Shown here piece by piece: positions 34,901 through 49,900 of a stretch of 64,000 bases of DNA. Origin of the DNA: Paramacrobiotus metropolitanus (taxonomy: Eukaryota > Tardigrada > Eutardigrada > Parachela > Macrobiotidae); assembly GCF_019649055.1 (NCBI RefSeq), contig NW_026570294.1:62001-126000 (forward strand). The letters run 5' to 3'. The translations under genes and the position numbers were made by a program. The notes under the pieces were generated by a model. It was not told the origin of the DNA and ran no database searches. It was given only the letters and a program-made list of their open reading frames with translations. The stretch's first letter is position 1. Each line of letters begins with the position of its first letter.

Positions 34901-37900
34901 TTGCCGGTTCTCAACCGGCCGTTATAGCAAGCTACAAAGAGATCTGTCTTCAGCCGTTGAGGCGGAGTTTTCAGCATGTTTACCGCAATAACGTTGCTTT
35001 CCTCTTTAACGCGCCTATCCAGCATATTACCGCACCACTTGGCCGGTGTGTCGCGTCAGCAGAGCAGGCGAGCTAAAGTAAACTATACCGACTGTGCCGT
35101 TCCGCTGGTGCGTAGCGGTGTTTCGGTGTTAAGGACTCCCCCTCTTTCTTCTTTAGCATTAACAAGACATGTGATTGTGCACTTGCACCGTTTCACCTTA
35201 CACGTTGGTCAGCAGAAAACATATACCAACGAGCGTAGCAGACACAACAGGTTCTCAAGCGGAATCGGCGCGCTTGACGCAAGGGAGATAAACAGCCGTA
35301 GTGGACGACGGAGATTAGCCGGTACGCTGCGGCGATTAGGTGTCAGTACTGGCCAGGATGGAAGGTCAGGGATTACGCACAATAAGCACCATCGAGACCC
35401 CCCATTAGCCTTGGACATGTGTCATTCGTAGAGGCTGGCACCCCATTTACACCGCTGTATGCAAACGTACGCCGGCTCTCGAGTGATCGACCGGACTCGA
35501 TGATGTAATCGTCACGGTTGCACTTTTACCATAAAATCGTCTTGTTAAGATGCTCACATATTTCTTGTAGAATTGTTTATTGAGATGCTGTAAAAATTTT
35601 TCTCAATCCTAAACACATTTGCTTGAAACTGCAACATCACATTCGGATGATATACTAATAGAACACAGTACTTAATGAACTGTCCATTTGTCTGCTCCAT
35701 TACACTACGTTTTCTCCGTATATGATCAGCTTGTTTGCATCACATTAACATTAACAGCGTCTCCTCATTACGCTGTATGAAACCGTTATTTAAACATGCA
35801 GCCAGACGTTAGGCAACCGAATGAATTTACAGGTTTTATTTGCCGATTATAAAAGTTTAAAACCGGAAATCGTAAACATGTCCTGAAGCAGTGATTTTTC
35901 TCGATTTGAAAACAAATTTGCTTAATATTCTGACTGCATCGCATACGAAACTTATTTTTCGTTTAAGCTTATAATAACAGAACAGGACTGACGTGTCAGA
36001 AGGTTTGCTCCACTATACTACGTTGCTTCCGTATATGAGCATCTTATTCGTATCACATTAAAAGCACCGGTTTCTGCTCTCCCGATTACGCTGTACGAAA
36101 CCGTTGTTTAAAGAAGCAGCCAGCTCTAAAATTTTACAGTTTCTCTTTCCCGATAATAAAAATCTGTACCGGAAATCATAAAACTGTCCGGAAGCCATAC
36201 GTTTTTTCGAATTTATAAAAATTTGTTTAACATGCTGATACTATCACAGTCGTAAGTTAACCCCATGTACAACCGTCCCACACCGCCGGGTTTGTTCCAT
36301 TACACTACGTTTTTCAGTAAAATTATGAGTATTCTATTCGTATCAAACTACATGTTTCTGTTCTTTCGAATACGTTGCACAAAACCGTTATTTGAACCCT
36401 TCGACATATTAAAATTTTACGGCTTTTATTTGCCCACAATAAAGTTTTCAACCGGAAACCGTAAACCTGTCCGGAAGCCGTAACATTTCACTAAAATCAC
36501 TAAAATACTAATAAACTCCGGAATGCCGTAAAACCGCTACCCGGCTTCCGTTCTGTCCGTTACTTCGACAGTACATTTCCTTACCTGTAATGGTGATTTT
36601 CAATTCGGCCGCTCCCGCTCCACGCGGATCAACAATAAAGTAAGCCGGCTTATTGACGGGCGCCAATCGCAGCCCATCACCCGACGCCGTACACCGGCTG
36701 CCGTCGATGATTTCACAGTCGTACGGCGTGCCTGTTTATACCGATCCATTACATATTTGTCATAACTTTATTATCTGATATATCTGATAAGACGACGCCT
36801 GTTTGCTCAATTGATTAGCGGCGGCATACCTGGCACCACGTGGTTGTTAAAGCGGACACGGATCTGGTGGGGGCGGCTTCCTGCGGGGTGAAGCTGACTT
36901 TGAATTTGGCGTTGCCCTCGGCCTGGACGAAATTCGGTACGTTCTTGCCGTTGCAATGGACGACGATCTCTAAATTGCCGGCACCGGCTTGACTGGCATC
37001 CACTGCGGAAACACACGGTTAAAAAAATTCCCAAATATCAGAAGCTTATTTTCTACACATCGTAATAAAAGTTAAAAGGTCACGGAGCGAATATTTGTCG
37101 TAAAGCGTAAAATGCAATTAATAATGCACGAAATCATGCGAAGAACATCACTACATGCAAATTAAACTGAAGTGAAGAACAATTAGCTATGAGAGCCGAA
37201 AAGTCTGACAATATTTAATTTAAAAAAGTACGAAAAAAACAAAGAGAATACATATAAATACGGGCACAGTTTCAAAGCAATATTGACATACCAAGCTTAA
37301 CTAAGAAAGAAATTCAAGAAACAAAGAGATCATAATATTAAATTCATAAGACGCAGCGTGAAAAAGGGATATTTTATTACCAAGAATGAAAATGCAGTTT
37401 GTTTTATTTTAAATTTGTTCACTAAATCCTAGCTCAAGAAATAGACCTAGAGAAAAAACCCAAGAAAAAAATCTATGATCGAAACCTAGAGAAAATTATT
37501 TGTTTATTCGTCAGTATCGCATTGAAAATGTCATGCTAAAGCTGAACCGAGTTGCAAACAGTTTGCTCCGGCCTCCATTACACTACGTTTTTTCCTTATA
37601 CGAGTAGAAGCATCATATTGGTAACACATTGATAACACTAGTTTCTGTTCTCTCGATAACGTGGCACAAAGAAAACCTGAAGCAAACCTAAGAAAAATAC
37701 CTAAAGAGGCTAAAAAAAACTAGCTGTTTTTTTATAATAACAACAAAAACCAAAAACTCACCATGAAAACTGACGGGTTTTCCCACGATGCCCGTCTTAG
37801 TCTGCGTGACGGTGACCCGGTCGGGATCGTAGACACGGCAGACGAACGGACTGCCTTGGATGGGCTGCGCGGCGTACGTCACTTCAATCAAGTGGTCTCC

Positions 37901-40900
37901 GACTTCCGTGGGCGTGTACTCCGCCTACACTCACACCAACAAGTTATCACAACCCCGTTTCACCTTCGACCCGCAACCGACAGTCAACACTTACCCGGAA
38001 AGTGGAGGCATGTGAGCCGCTGATGCGCACCGGCACCTTCTTCCCGCTGGGCGCCGTCACCGTCACCTCGCACTCGGCCGGTCCGGAACCACGGGGATCC
38101 ACGGTGAACCAGGCCGGTTTGTTGATGGGCACGCGCTCCAGGCCGTCGCCCATGGCCACCACCCGGCTGGCGTCGATGATGTTGCAGCGGAAGGGGCTGC
38201 CGGGCACGGTGATGCCGTTGAATTTCAGCTCGATCATGTGGGTCTCCGTGCTTCGCGGCGTAAAGGTGATGGCGTAGCGGTTGTTCCCGAGGGATTCCGC
38301 TGTGGTCTGCACGCGGCCGTTGTTGACGGCCACTTCCAGGTTGCCCGTGCCGGCTTGGCTGGCGTCCACTGCATTACATTGAAACGAAACAAATATTTGT
38401 ATCCATCATAATAAATTAACCGGCTTAGTCTTCCATTAAAATTATGCAATAAAAAAACTAAAAGACATATGAAATATTATAAAAAAAGTATTGCACTTTA
38501 AATAAATAAAGTTTAATAAAAAAAACAAAACATTAAAAAAAGGAAAGGAAATAAAAAATAATAACAGGAATAAGAAAAAAATTTAATGGAATAAAAAATT
38601 AAATGACGCAAATACTTTGTATCCAAAAAAACAAATTATTGGGTTTCAAAGCTTCATATTTACCCGTAAAAGTCACAGGTTTGCCCACGATTCCATCGGG
38701 AATATCTCCGACTCGAATTGCACTGACATCGAAAGCTTTCGCGACATAAGGCGACTGTCCGGCTTTCATTCCGCCGTAGGTCACCGTAATCCGGTGTTCA
38801 CCTAAATTCACAAAAAAATGTGTATAAAATCTTTTTTAATTATACTGCACAGTTGTACTTACCGGCCATTTGAGCAACATATTCCACTTTGTACGTCTGA
38901 TCCTGATTATCCAGCACCCGCGCCGGGATGCGCCGCCCGTCCGGCCCCTCAATAGTGACCTCGACGGCCTCACTACCGGCGCCCTTGGTAATCACATTGA
39001 ACGTGGCCACCTGCCGGACCTGCGCGATCCGCAGGCCCTCGCCGACCACCTGCACTTTGGAGGCGTCCATCACGTCCACGCCGAAGGGCGTCCCCGGCAC
39101 CGGGTCCTGGTTGAACGTCACCTCGATGCTGTGGTGACCCGCTTCTTGTGCGACAAAACTGATTTGGTAGCGCGCCGTGCTCAGCTGCTCCACGCGGGTG
39201 GCCACGTGCCGGTGGTGGATGTCGGTGACGACGATCTCCACGCTGCCCTCACCGGCTTCGCTGGCGTCAACTGGAAAACAGATCGCTACATATGCGGTGA
39301 AAATGCACGGAATTATATTGTACAGATACGACTAAAAGATGTCGTCGATGCGCTTTAACGCATACTGCGCAAAAAAGCGCCTCTTCGCTAAAGACAGAAT
39401 ATCAGCGATTTTCGTATTGGATATGTTCCTGTTGTTCACCACTGTTTGTTCATCATATCATTTAGCTTCAATACGCAGTGATCGCAATAACTAGTGCAAT
39501 AATCGCTTTTCCCAGGCCATTTAGGAAGCATGACTCTGCTATAACTCAAAGAATACGAAGAACTACACATGAACTTATACTGCAAAACTGTAGTGAAGTG
39601 TCATAAGGGCATTCATAGATGCGTTCTAAACCACGGACACATTACGCAGAAGATAAAATTAATATTGTCCTTTAGAAAACAACTTTTTTTAACAATAAAT
39701 ATTAAACAGCCTTTATTTTTCCCTTGCGATTGTCTCCTACACTTTATTCATGATGTCGGAAGCGCGAACGATTTCGGAAGCCTGGACGATTTCAGTTTTT
39801 AAATTCTGTTATGTATCTGTATATTTATATATGTCAGTTAAATAAGAAATGTGTATGTATACGTACTGGTGAAGGTGACCGGCTTGCCGACGAAACCCGG
39901 CTTGAGATCGGAGACTTTGACTTTGGTGGGGTCGTAGGCCTTGACCGGCTGCGGACCCTGTCCGACCATCTGCCCGGCGTACTCCATGCTGACCATGTGG
40001 GTGCCCACTTCCTGCGCCGTCCATTCCACCTCGTAGCCCACGTGCGACACCGTCGAGATACGGCTGCGCACTTGCCGATTGCTGGGAGCTAAAAAACACT
40101 CGTTTTAATTAGCCACCAAGAACGCCTTAATAAAATCATATTAAACATTCGTTTCGTTTATGGAGGATGTTGGTTTCTTACAGTTGATAGTAACGATGAG
40201 TTCCGCCTCGCCCGCTCCAGCCGTATTGACGGTGAACGTCTCCGGCGTGCCCACGCGCACTCTCTCCAGACCTTTGCCGGACGCGGAGATGCGGCTGGTG
40301 TCGAAGACATTGCACTGCACCGGACAGCCCGGCACCGGTTCGCTGTTGAATTTGACGTCGATGTAGTGCGGCTGGGTGTTCTGCGGGGTAAAGGTCACCA
40401 GACACTTCCCGCCGCCCAGCACGTCCACTTTATTGGGGACGCGGCCGTTGTTGATGGAGATCTCCAGTTGGCCTTCCCCGGCTTGCGATGCATCCACTAC
40501 AAATTAGAAATTAATTATTTTAATACAAATTTTAACTGGCTTCCAGTCTTAAGCAAATGGTAAATAACATGAACGCAAATAAATCTGACAAATACTTATA
40601 ACAACACATTTCCGTCAAAATATAGCAAAATCTGAAATGGCGTGAATAGCAATTACAAACTATCGAAAGTAAACTAATGTAAAAGCCGAGAAAATTGACA
40701 GCACCTCCCAAAAAACATTAAAAAATTTTTACAGCAGTAACCAATTAAAAACAGAAATTAATTTGTGATTTATGGTAAAAGAAGTAATAAAATTTGATTA
40801 AAATTATATTTTTAGGCGTACCTTGAAATTGTACCGGTATGCCGACAAAGGCATTGGTAATTTTGGAAATCTTGATCTTGGTGGCGTCGAAGCCTTTACT

Positions 40901-43900
40901 GATGAAGGGCGAACCGGTTATCTTCGTATCGGCATACGATATCTCGATGGAATGCGATCCTGAAATGAAACAGCGCCGTTATTATTACTGCATCACCAAC
41001 CCATCCGCCTCCATCAGCGTGTAATGTATTCCGTTTTGCGCATTACACAACTGTCATCCACAGCCGCAACGTCGCGATTAAATTGCCGCTTTTCACGTAA
41101 ACCGTATATGCGCTATTGCAAAGTAATCGAGATTGGCATGGAGATTGCTGATGGGGATGCTGAAGTATACGCCCCAGTGATAATGAAACGAAAAACACCG
41201 CAAACAGCAGCAGCACTCACCGATTTCACTGGAGGTGAATTCACAGCGGTAGACGCCGGTTCGGGTTTCGCTGGTGTATGAGCTAATGGTCCGCATTGAC
41301 GGCGCTGTGGGGAGAAAAACACCTTTTCATACACGCCGGTCATTAAGTAGCAGAAATGCCAAAAACAAGAAAAGCATTTCATCGTAAGTGACTTATCAAA
41401 AGCAGTCTTTTCACAGCGTTAAATGCTACTTAAAAACTTTACATTTTAGTGCATCCGATATACCCAACCTTCACTAATTTTAATCTATTTTTAATCTAAA
41501 CATTTACCGTGTTATACGTGTACAGTAATATTAAATCCATTCCTCATTAATTTTTTATGTGGAGGTACGGAAAAAAGTACAATATTTCGTAAAATAACTG
41601 CAGTAATCGCGCTTCCAGTGCGATTCCGGACGCATTCGCTGAATCGACTGTACGAACGATTAAAACTGCTACGAAGAAATGCACATATACCAACGCTAGA
41701 AATTGTAGTGCAGCGGCTCACACATATGGTGGTAGAGCAAATGAGCGATGGCCTCTTTAAACCGTAGGCATGTTATGCAGTACACTGAATAACGTTCTTT
41801 AAGAAGTTTTTTACCGTAAAAAAACCGAACTCAAGTTTTTTTTCTCATATGCGCCTTAGTCATACAGTGTAAAACAATTATTTTCGCTGGAACGAATTCC
41901 GCTACTATTTTCCGTAATATATTTGAGCGAATATTTAAGAATTAAAGTAAATATCATAATTAACTGCCAAGAGGTGCAATTGCCACTTGTTGGTAACAAG
42001 TGTTGCCGGAAACGCACCTTTGACTTCCACCTTGAGATCGCCGGGTCCGACATTGCTGGCGTTGATCTCGAAGCCGGTGGTGCGGTTGACCTGGAAGTGT
42101 TTGGGGATGTCGCGGGCGGTGACGTTGCGGGGATCCCAGATCTGGACATTCCAGGGACTGCCCACCACCGTCTCCCCGTTGAAGCGCATCTCCACCACGT
42201 GCGTCATGGCGTCCAGGGGTGTGAAGCTGGCCAGGAAGCGCTGGTTCCCCAGAGATTTCACGTGGCTGACCACGCGGCCGCCATTGACTAGGATCTCCAG
42301 GTTGCCGGAACCGGCTTGCGAGCCATCAACTATATGCCGCAAAAACAACCGGAATGCGATGAATCCGTTTCGTGTTTGGGATTCAGACTTATAATTACGC
42401 AAACGAAATAAATTGCATTAACAGATTGAACCAGAAATCGATTGCGATTCTGCGTTTAAAAATTCCTCGAATCTAAAAATTACAATTAGGACCAATCGAC
42501 ACACTCAACTTCATTCTCAACAAAAAAACTTCTTTGAAATAAACAACCAGATTTAATATTTCAGAGTTAAGAAACATACAAGTACTGAAGAAGCACGTTC
42601 GTGACACGACGATCATATGTGCCACTGTTCTACGATTACCGGTACTATTTATGCAACGCTGATGTACTTCGCCGAGTATTTAGCATTGAAATATTACTAT
42701 AACACGACCACAGCCAATAAAATAATAATAATCTTGTTTGTTAAGTTTTGTGCATGGTTTTGACTTTTACCCAATTTTTTCAAGCGTACATTATAATAGA
42801 TATTATTTGTATAAAGGATCAATCTTAAGATTTCACTCATTTCAGGGCAATTTGGCATAACGAAACCCGGCACAATTAACTTATTTAATTAAATTCATAA
42901 AAAGCAATAATTTTAATAATAGCTAAATTATTATTATTGCTGTTTTTGTTCACGTACTCTCGAATTCCACAGGTCGACCGACCCACCCATTGGGGATCTT
43001 CCCGACCCGAATCATCCTGGCATCATACGCGTAGCACTTGAACGGGCTCCCGCGAATGGCCTTATCGAAGAAGGCAATATCGATGGAGTGTTCGCCGACC
43101 TCCACCGGCGTGTACTCCGCTTTGTACGCCCCGGGCCGCACCTCCAGAATCTGCACCGGAAGTGATCGCCCCGAGGGCCCGCTGACATTAACCTGGAGAT
43201 CCTTACTGGTGGCGCCTTTGGTATTAATCGCGAAGAAGGCCGGCCGCTGGACCGGGACGAGTTTGAGGCCTTCGCCGGATGCTGAGACGGTGGAGGTGTC
43301 GAAGATCTCGATGGTGAAGGGGGAGCCTGTAAAATGATCGAGAAATGACGATGGTGTCAACGGATGCTCGCGAGAATGTCAGACATTTTCTCTGTCAATA
43401 ATAACAGCGGAAGTCCAATTTCCGCTGCACTGCAGCGGGAATGCGACAACTATGGCCGTAATACAAACATCAGCAGCAATAAATAACACTTGGCGCAGTG
43501 GAATTAAAAACGTTTGAACTGACTAGTGCTTACGTTGTGATTTATGTATTTCCGTACACTTGAGTGTTTGTGCCAGCTGATAACGAACACACACTTCTTT
43601 GGGTTTCTTGATCATAAAGAGATGCTCGAACATCTTAGTAACTTTGATCTTCAAGTTTTATTTGTTCCTTATTATGACAACAGCGTTTCTTCTTATAACC
43701 CGGATAAATTTATTAAAAATTTATAGTTCAAAAATGGACTTATTTTAAACAGCCGTTAAAAGAAACAGTTTCTTCCTATAAAAAGATAAAACAATGTTTT
43801 ATTTATTTCCAATCGAACCGGCTAGCAAATTTTTAAATACAAATATATTCAACAGAAGGGTATTTTCTTTATTTACTGCAGAATTCAAAATTATAATTAA

Positions 43901-46900
43901 TAATGAACGAGTATTATTGTGTAACCTTGAATAGCGTATGCAAATATGTAATCCGTTATGAAATCGCTTCGCTATTTTCCAAAGTCAGATGGCCGTTTGT
44001 AATGGTTTTGCAGCCTGTTGCTTATTATCCCACAAAGCACAATCGGCAAGCGAATACAGTGCCGGCCAGTGAAGCATGATGTTTTGGCTGAGTGCGGTTT
44101 GACAGCCGTCAGCGGAATGATGCAACCGGCCAACAATGGCCAGCGGTGGCTTCCCGGCCCGGCTAATGCAGTCAACGCCGGCATACATCACGGCATTATT
44201 GCACACAATCAGAATGGGAACAATGGCCGGTGCTTGTTGTCCTAGCCATCTCGGGTGACATTGTCAGACCGTGGCGTGGAAATGATTATTTGCAGATTAT
44301 GCAATTGTAATAATACCTGGCCGTATTAATGCTGGTAATTAAATGATCAGATGCGTACAACTATGTCTATAACAATGTGATAGCTTTCCAAACAAAAAGC
44401 AATTAAAACAGTTTCGAACTCTGCAGACTGTTTAACTGGCTGAGATTCAATAAAAATATTTCAAGATGCGGAGACTTCACAGAACGGTATCGTATTAACA
44501 AAAACATGAGCACTACTTTTTTAGTTTGCTCGAAGATCTGAAAATTATTGTATAAACACGATTTTCGGATGATTGCCGGGAAGGGCAAAATATTATCCAC
44601 ACAAAATTGATTCGCGATCAAAAAAATTATTTCTCAGAAATAAGGTTTTGGCGTAACTGAAATAATCCGAGCCGAATAAACCGTTCAGATGAAGTTTACG
44701 CAGTTAAGTGCTTTCTTTTACCGTTATACGCCAGCACTACACTTTGTTGCCGAGATAATAATGTCGCCAAGATGCTCAATAAATTTACTAAAATAGTAGT
44801 AATCACGTGACGCTTACCTCTGACTTCCATCCCGTTGAAATAGACATGTATGGTATAGAGTCCCGGTCCGTGCGGCGTAAACGTCACCTTGTACATGCCG
44901 CCGCCCAGCTGATCAATCCGTGCCGGGACATTGCGGCCCTGATAGAAGATCTCCACGCTGGCCTCGCCTTGGCCCGCCCGCGAAGTATCCACCGCAAAGT
45001 CCATATCCTGCCCCACCACGCCCACATCGAGGCCCGACACTTTGACGGCGTTGGGATCGAAGACGCTGCAGGTGAAGGGGCTACCCTTGATGTGGCTGCC
45101 GTCGTAGGTGATGCCAATGTGCCATTCACCTGTGCCCGATACATTCAACTCTGTACTGCATGCATTCACGGAAAGCTCTCCATTAACACTAGTATAACGC
45201 GCGATGGTCTAATTCAAGTGCACTGCAGTTTCCCAGCTGTGTAGCGGATAATGGCTATTCGGACGGTTGTCATTTGGTGGGTGGGTTATCTTTACGATCG
45301 TACATGTATTAAACCGGCCGGTTTCCGGTTGCACGCGTTTCCCCCGTAGTTGGATACATGTACGTGCTCGTTAAGTGTTGCGATGGGTAGCGAAGCGCGT
45401 ACGCATTTAACCAAAGACAAAAATCTGTTAACGCTGGAGTTCTGGCCGTTGGCTTAAAGCGTGAGCGATCAATGAGATAACTGATAACCGTTTACTATGT
45501 AGCATGTCATCTGTTCTTCCATTTCAACCGGCTATAGCCGCAAAACCGGTTTTAAAAGTTAGCCGTTAACTGCTTTTTGGCGCTTATTGGACAGTAGCTG
45601 AGAATCGACTACACTAGCGAGCGCATATCGTTGCATCCAACAGACGCTGAGATGTGGTTGAGTGGAGGGAAACTGTTCTCTCTCAACAACTGTAACCGGC
45701 GATCGGTTGCGCTGTTCACACATAATCAAGCACGGACGCTGTGTTGCTGGTATCACGCTAATGCCCGTAATTTGTCATCACACGCAGACCGTGCATGACA
45801 ATTAAAATCCGATTATTTTTAAAACTCTCTCGTGTAACGTCCGCGCGCAACATCACAGTGAACTCGATTTCCATTCTGACGGATACGTACCGTTAAGTAG
45901 GTTCAGTCCCCATAACAAAATAACATTTTACGAATGAATAATGAAAGTGTAACATGAGCTGGCGTCTTGGACGACAATTTGCAACGGTCGTATGCAAATC
46001 TCAAGTTCAAAGTGGTCGGACGACAAAGCTGCACGCTGAGGACCGTACAAGTGCCTCAATTTAAGCTGTAACAATTGCTGCGCGCTGGTTTCGATATGTT
46101 AATTATGACAAGCCGACTTACCGACTTCATCGGGCTGGAACTTGGCAGTATAATTGCCATTATGCTCACTGACAGGACATTTCATGCTGCGACCGGTTGG
46201 TGAGCGTGCCTCCACGGCGAGTTCACCGCGTCCCGCCCCGTTGGAGTTCACCTACACAAACATAGAGAAATGGGGTATCGTGGTACTTTAATTACCATTC
46301 GAGAAAATTAAACTCCTCCAAGGTGTACTGAACACAACTGACAGATGTTGCTGCGCGACTGCCGCGGCGCGATGGCCAATAAAGTTTAAAGATATTGTCG
46401 CGTAAAGTGATTGTCAACGGCACAAGAATGCGTGATTGTGCGCACTACACACACAGGATGCCGAGCCAAGACATGCCGATGAGTGGAGCGTACAAACGCG
46501 TGTGGAATGCCGTGCAAATAGACGGACTTCTACAGCGGCTTTGTCCGCGTAATCTATGGGGGAGATCTGATAAAGTCGTATTTGAAAATGCTGGAGAATA
46601 TTGTATTAAAACGGTTACAATCACGGATTGGTTGAGGCGCGCCAACACTACTGGAAATGCCGAACGGAAGTTGGCTGGGGAGAGCTTCTAAAGAAACTTT
46701 GATAAGGAGAGGTGGTCGGCGAGAATCGGACACAGACGTTACCATTTGCGCCCTAATGGTCTGCCAAGAGCGGCCAGACCATAGCAATGGTCAGAAAGCT
46801 GCGGAAAAGTAAATTCCAAAAAATCTTTTTTGAAGTCCTGATCGGACTGTAGAAAATCAAAGAAAGGGGTGTTTTATTAATTGGGAAGAAAGCTGATGAG

Positions 46901-49900
46901 CCCGGAACGCAGCGTTACGATTTTGTGTGGCGTTCAGGTTGGGTGGCCCCTGGACACTGGAGTATATTTTTAATCCTCCTAGTCGACTACTTGTGGGAAG
47001 GTCATTATGCCGCTTAAGTCTGCCTGCATCTGCATAACATACCCTGCACACGGACAACTCATGGTGCAAAACTGAAAAACCTTAATCATAAGAATCAAGA
47101 TTTTTCGTTTTTTTCAAGTGTACTGTGATGGCTATAGCCGCTATGTCGCGGCGTAGCGCGCTGTGGTCTAGTAAGCTGCTACAGATTTTTGGAATTTAAT
47201 TGCTAATTAAGCGTTCACCCGTCCATGAGGCAAGAACGAACTTCCACACAGCCTTTCTGTGCGAAAACGTTAAGTGGCATCTACTAAAGGCGTATTTGAA
47301 AATATCGGATAAAATTTTGTTGTTGTGACAGCGGTAACGAATCGGTTGAAGCAACCCAAAAGCACTAGGAAAATTATCGTCGATTGGCTGGAAAAACGCT
47401 TCCAAAGAAAATATTCTGATAAGAGGAGTCCAAGGCATTTTGCACGGTACCATAACTACTAACCAATGACATTAAAAAATTTTCTGAAAGTAAAATTCAA
47501 AAATTTTTATTATTATGTCCTCATCGGACAACAGAAAATCAAAGAAAGGTGTGACATATCAATCAGAAGATCCAGATGAGCCAGGAAAACACACTTGTTT
47601 CGGCCTACGGGTATTCACTTTCGTTGGGCTCAAATTGCTTTCGCAGCAATAAGCTTTTTTGGCATTTTCCAGACGGTCAATGGGAAAATTTGTTACAGCG
47701 CGCAAGACTGATAGTCACGCGTTTAAGAACCGATAGGGTCACTTTGCTTACCGTCATGTCCGTCGTGGAGCCCAGTGGTACCGGCTTATTAATCCCGGCA
47801 AATCGGACCTTGGAGATATCGGGATGCACGCGCACTTTCCGCGGGCACTCCTTAATCAGCTCCCCTTCGCACCAGATCAGCAACTCGTGCGGACCGGTCT
47901 CTGTTGCCATGTAAGTAGCACTGCCGCCGTTCTCTCCCAGGTTGAACTTCACCGGGATCGTGCCACTGGGTCCGCGCAGTTCCGCGCGGATGGTGGCGGG
48001 ATCCAGATCATCAAGGTACTGGACTTGAAAGTGGGCCTGCACAGTAAACACACGTGAGACAGATGCATGAGATCCGAGAAACAGGAGTAGTTTACCGGTT
48101 TCCCAATGTAGGCGGTGTGAAGACCCTCGCCGGAGACACGGATCTTGTCTCCGCCTTTGCGTTTCGGCAGCGGATTGACCCACTGGAACCAGGCAGCGTA
48201 CGCCATGATGCCCAAGTGTTCATCCACGGCCTCCGCCATTTGTTTCGGAGTGAGAATGGGTTCTACGCCCAGTTCGCGACCTCCTTTGAAACCTGTAATC
48301 CGAAAATGAGCAATTAATTTTCTCGTCAGTTAAGAAAGCTTTCCGACGTTTTAAACTGTCAGCTTGTGCTTCAAATCATAAACTGATAGAAGTCAGATAT
48401 TTCAGTTGCGTATCTAGCTTGTCTTTACATTTAATAACAGAGTGTTGAGATAAGGTTTCCTGCACAGAAAAGAGGGGTTTTCATTCTGTATCGGCTAATC
48501 TAATATGTCGAAGACTCCGTTTTTCCTCGAAAATGTTGATCTGACCTTTGTTTTTGACTTTTGATAAGTGCTCGTACAAAAACATCTCGGTGCTATTATT
48601 TCCTGCATTTAGCGGTTGAAAGTAATTATAGGTAGAGAGTAATATCCACTTGGCCAGCTGCCAAGAGTGAAGCGTGAAAAACACCATTACACCAGCGGAA
48701 GATCGCTCCATCAACGCGGCCTGACAGCTGACTGACGTGCTCAATGGTCAGTAGTGTATTAACGGACGCCTTAAAGGGACATTTACCAGTGAATTAAGCG
48801 TTTAGCGTTTAGACAGTTCCACTGTTGTGACACATGGCCGATTCGGTTAGTTTTAAAAATAATCGAACTATGACGGACATCATTAATCATCGATTTGATC
48901 GCACGGTTGCAATGGCATTTAACACACTGATCAGCTGAGGATGTCATACGGTGTTCTCCATCACACTCTTCCTGTTCCGATCGTACCTCGCTGAATGGCG
49001 CGTTATACGGTTTATTTGTCTTTACTACTAAGTGTACGAATGACCAGTCGTGTCGATGACCTTTTTTAATAATCTTCATATCAACAGTTCGAGCAACTAA
49101 GCGAACGCGTTACTAAATTGTGAAAAAACAACCGAAATCGCCATTACCCGTATCCCGTTTACTACTAGGGAGGGAAGCGAGAACAGCGCCACTATGACCT
49201 TTCACAACGGCTGCACTAAATGCTTGCTTAGCGGAACTGGCGCCAGTTAATGCGGAGTCCCATAGCACACTTCCCAGGAAGTGGACGGCGTCGCGAACGA
49301 CCGTGCTGAGCATCTCCACCACGGAATCGAATCGGTTTCCTTTCACAAACGCACAATCATTGCTACTTGGAGAATGCATCGCAGTACCTTTCACAGATTT
49401 ACTGTCTTCAACCAAGCTAGTAATTACAATTTTCGCATGTTTGCGTAAGATTTCGAGGTTTTGTTTTCAAAAGAACTACTTCTACTCGTAATTCGAAAGA
49501 ACTAATTATAATGGACACTTTTGCTGTAGATTAAGGTTTTGCTGGGCTACTAATAAGCCTATCCTCCTACAAAACAGGGGATGGGTTAAAAATGGGCTAC
49601 TTTGGATGGGTTAAGAATTTTTCCGTTTTATTACTTTTCCGTTTTTTCTTTAGTCGGAAAAATAAAGAGGGCGCCCGCATACGTACCACGTTGTAAGTTA
49701 TCCTCCCAGTTGTAGCGGTCATACGTCTGTGTTGTGTATCCGGAAACTGTTCCACCCAGTGATTTCACCAGCGCTCCCACTACACGCCCATCATTCCAGT
49801 CCATCTAAAAATATTTTCCGATACATGTTACTTGGTGGATGAGCGAAGCATTGCGATTAAGCGTTCCCCATATGGTTTTCGGTCAGTTCAAAAAATCCCA

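Noticed and set aside
34573-35431. ORFs of 150 codons on both strands in the intron upstream of the alternative filamin exon
   Set aside because: No domain, no splice signals that join to filamin in phase, and composition typical of non-coding DNA.
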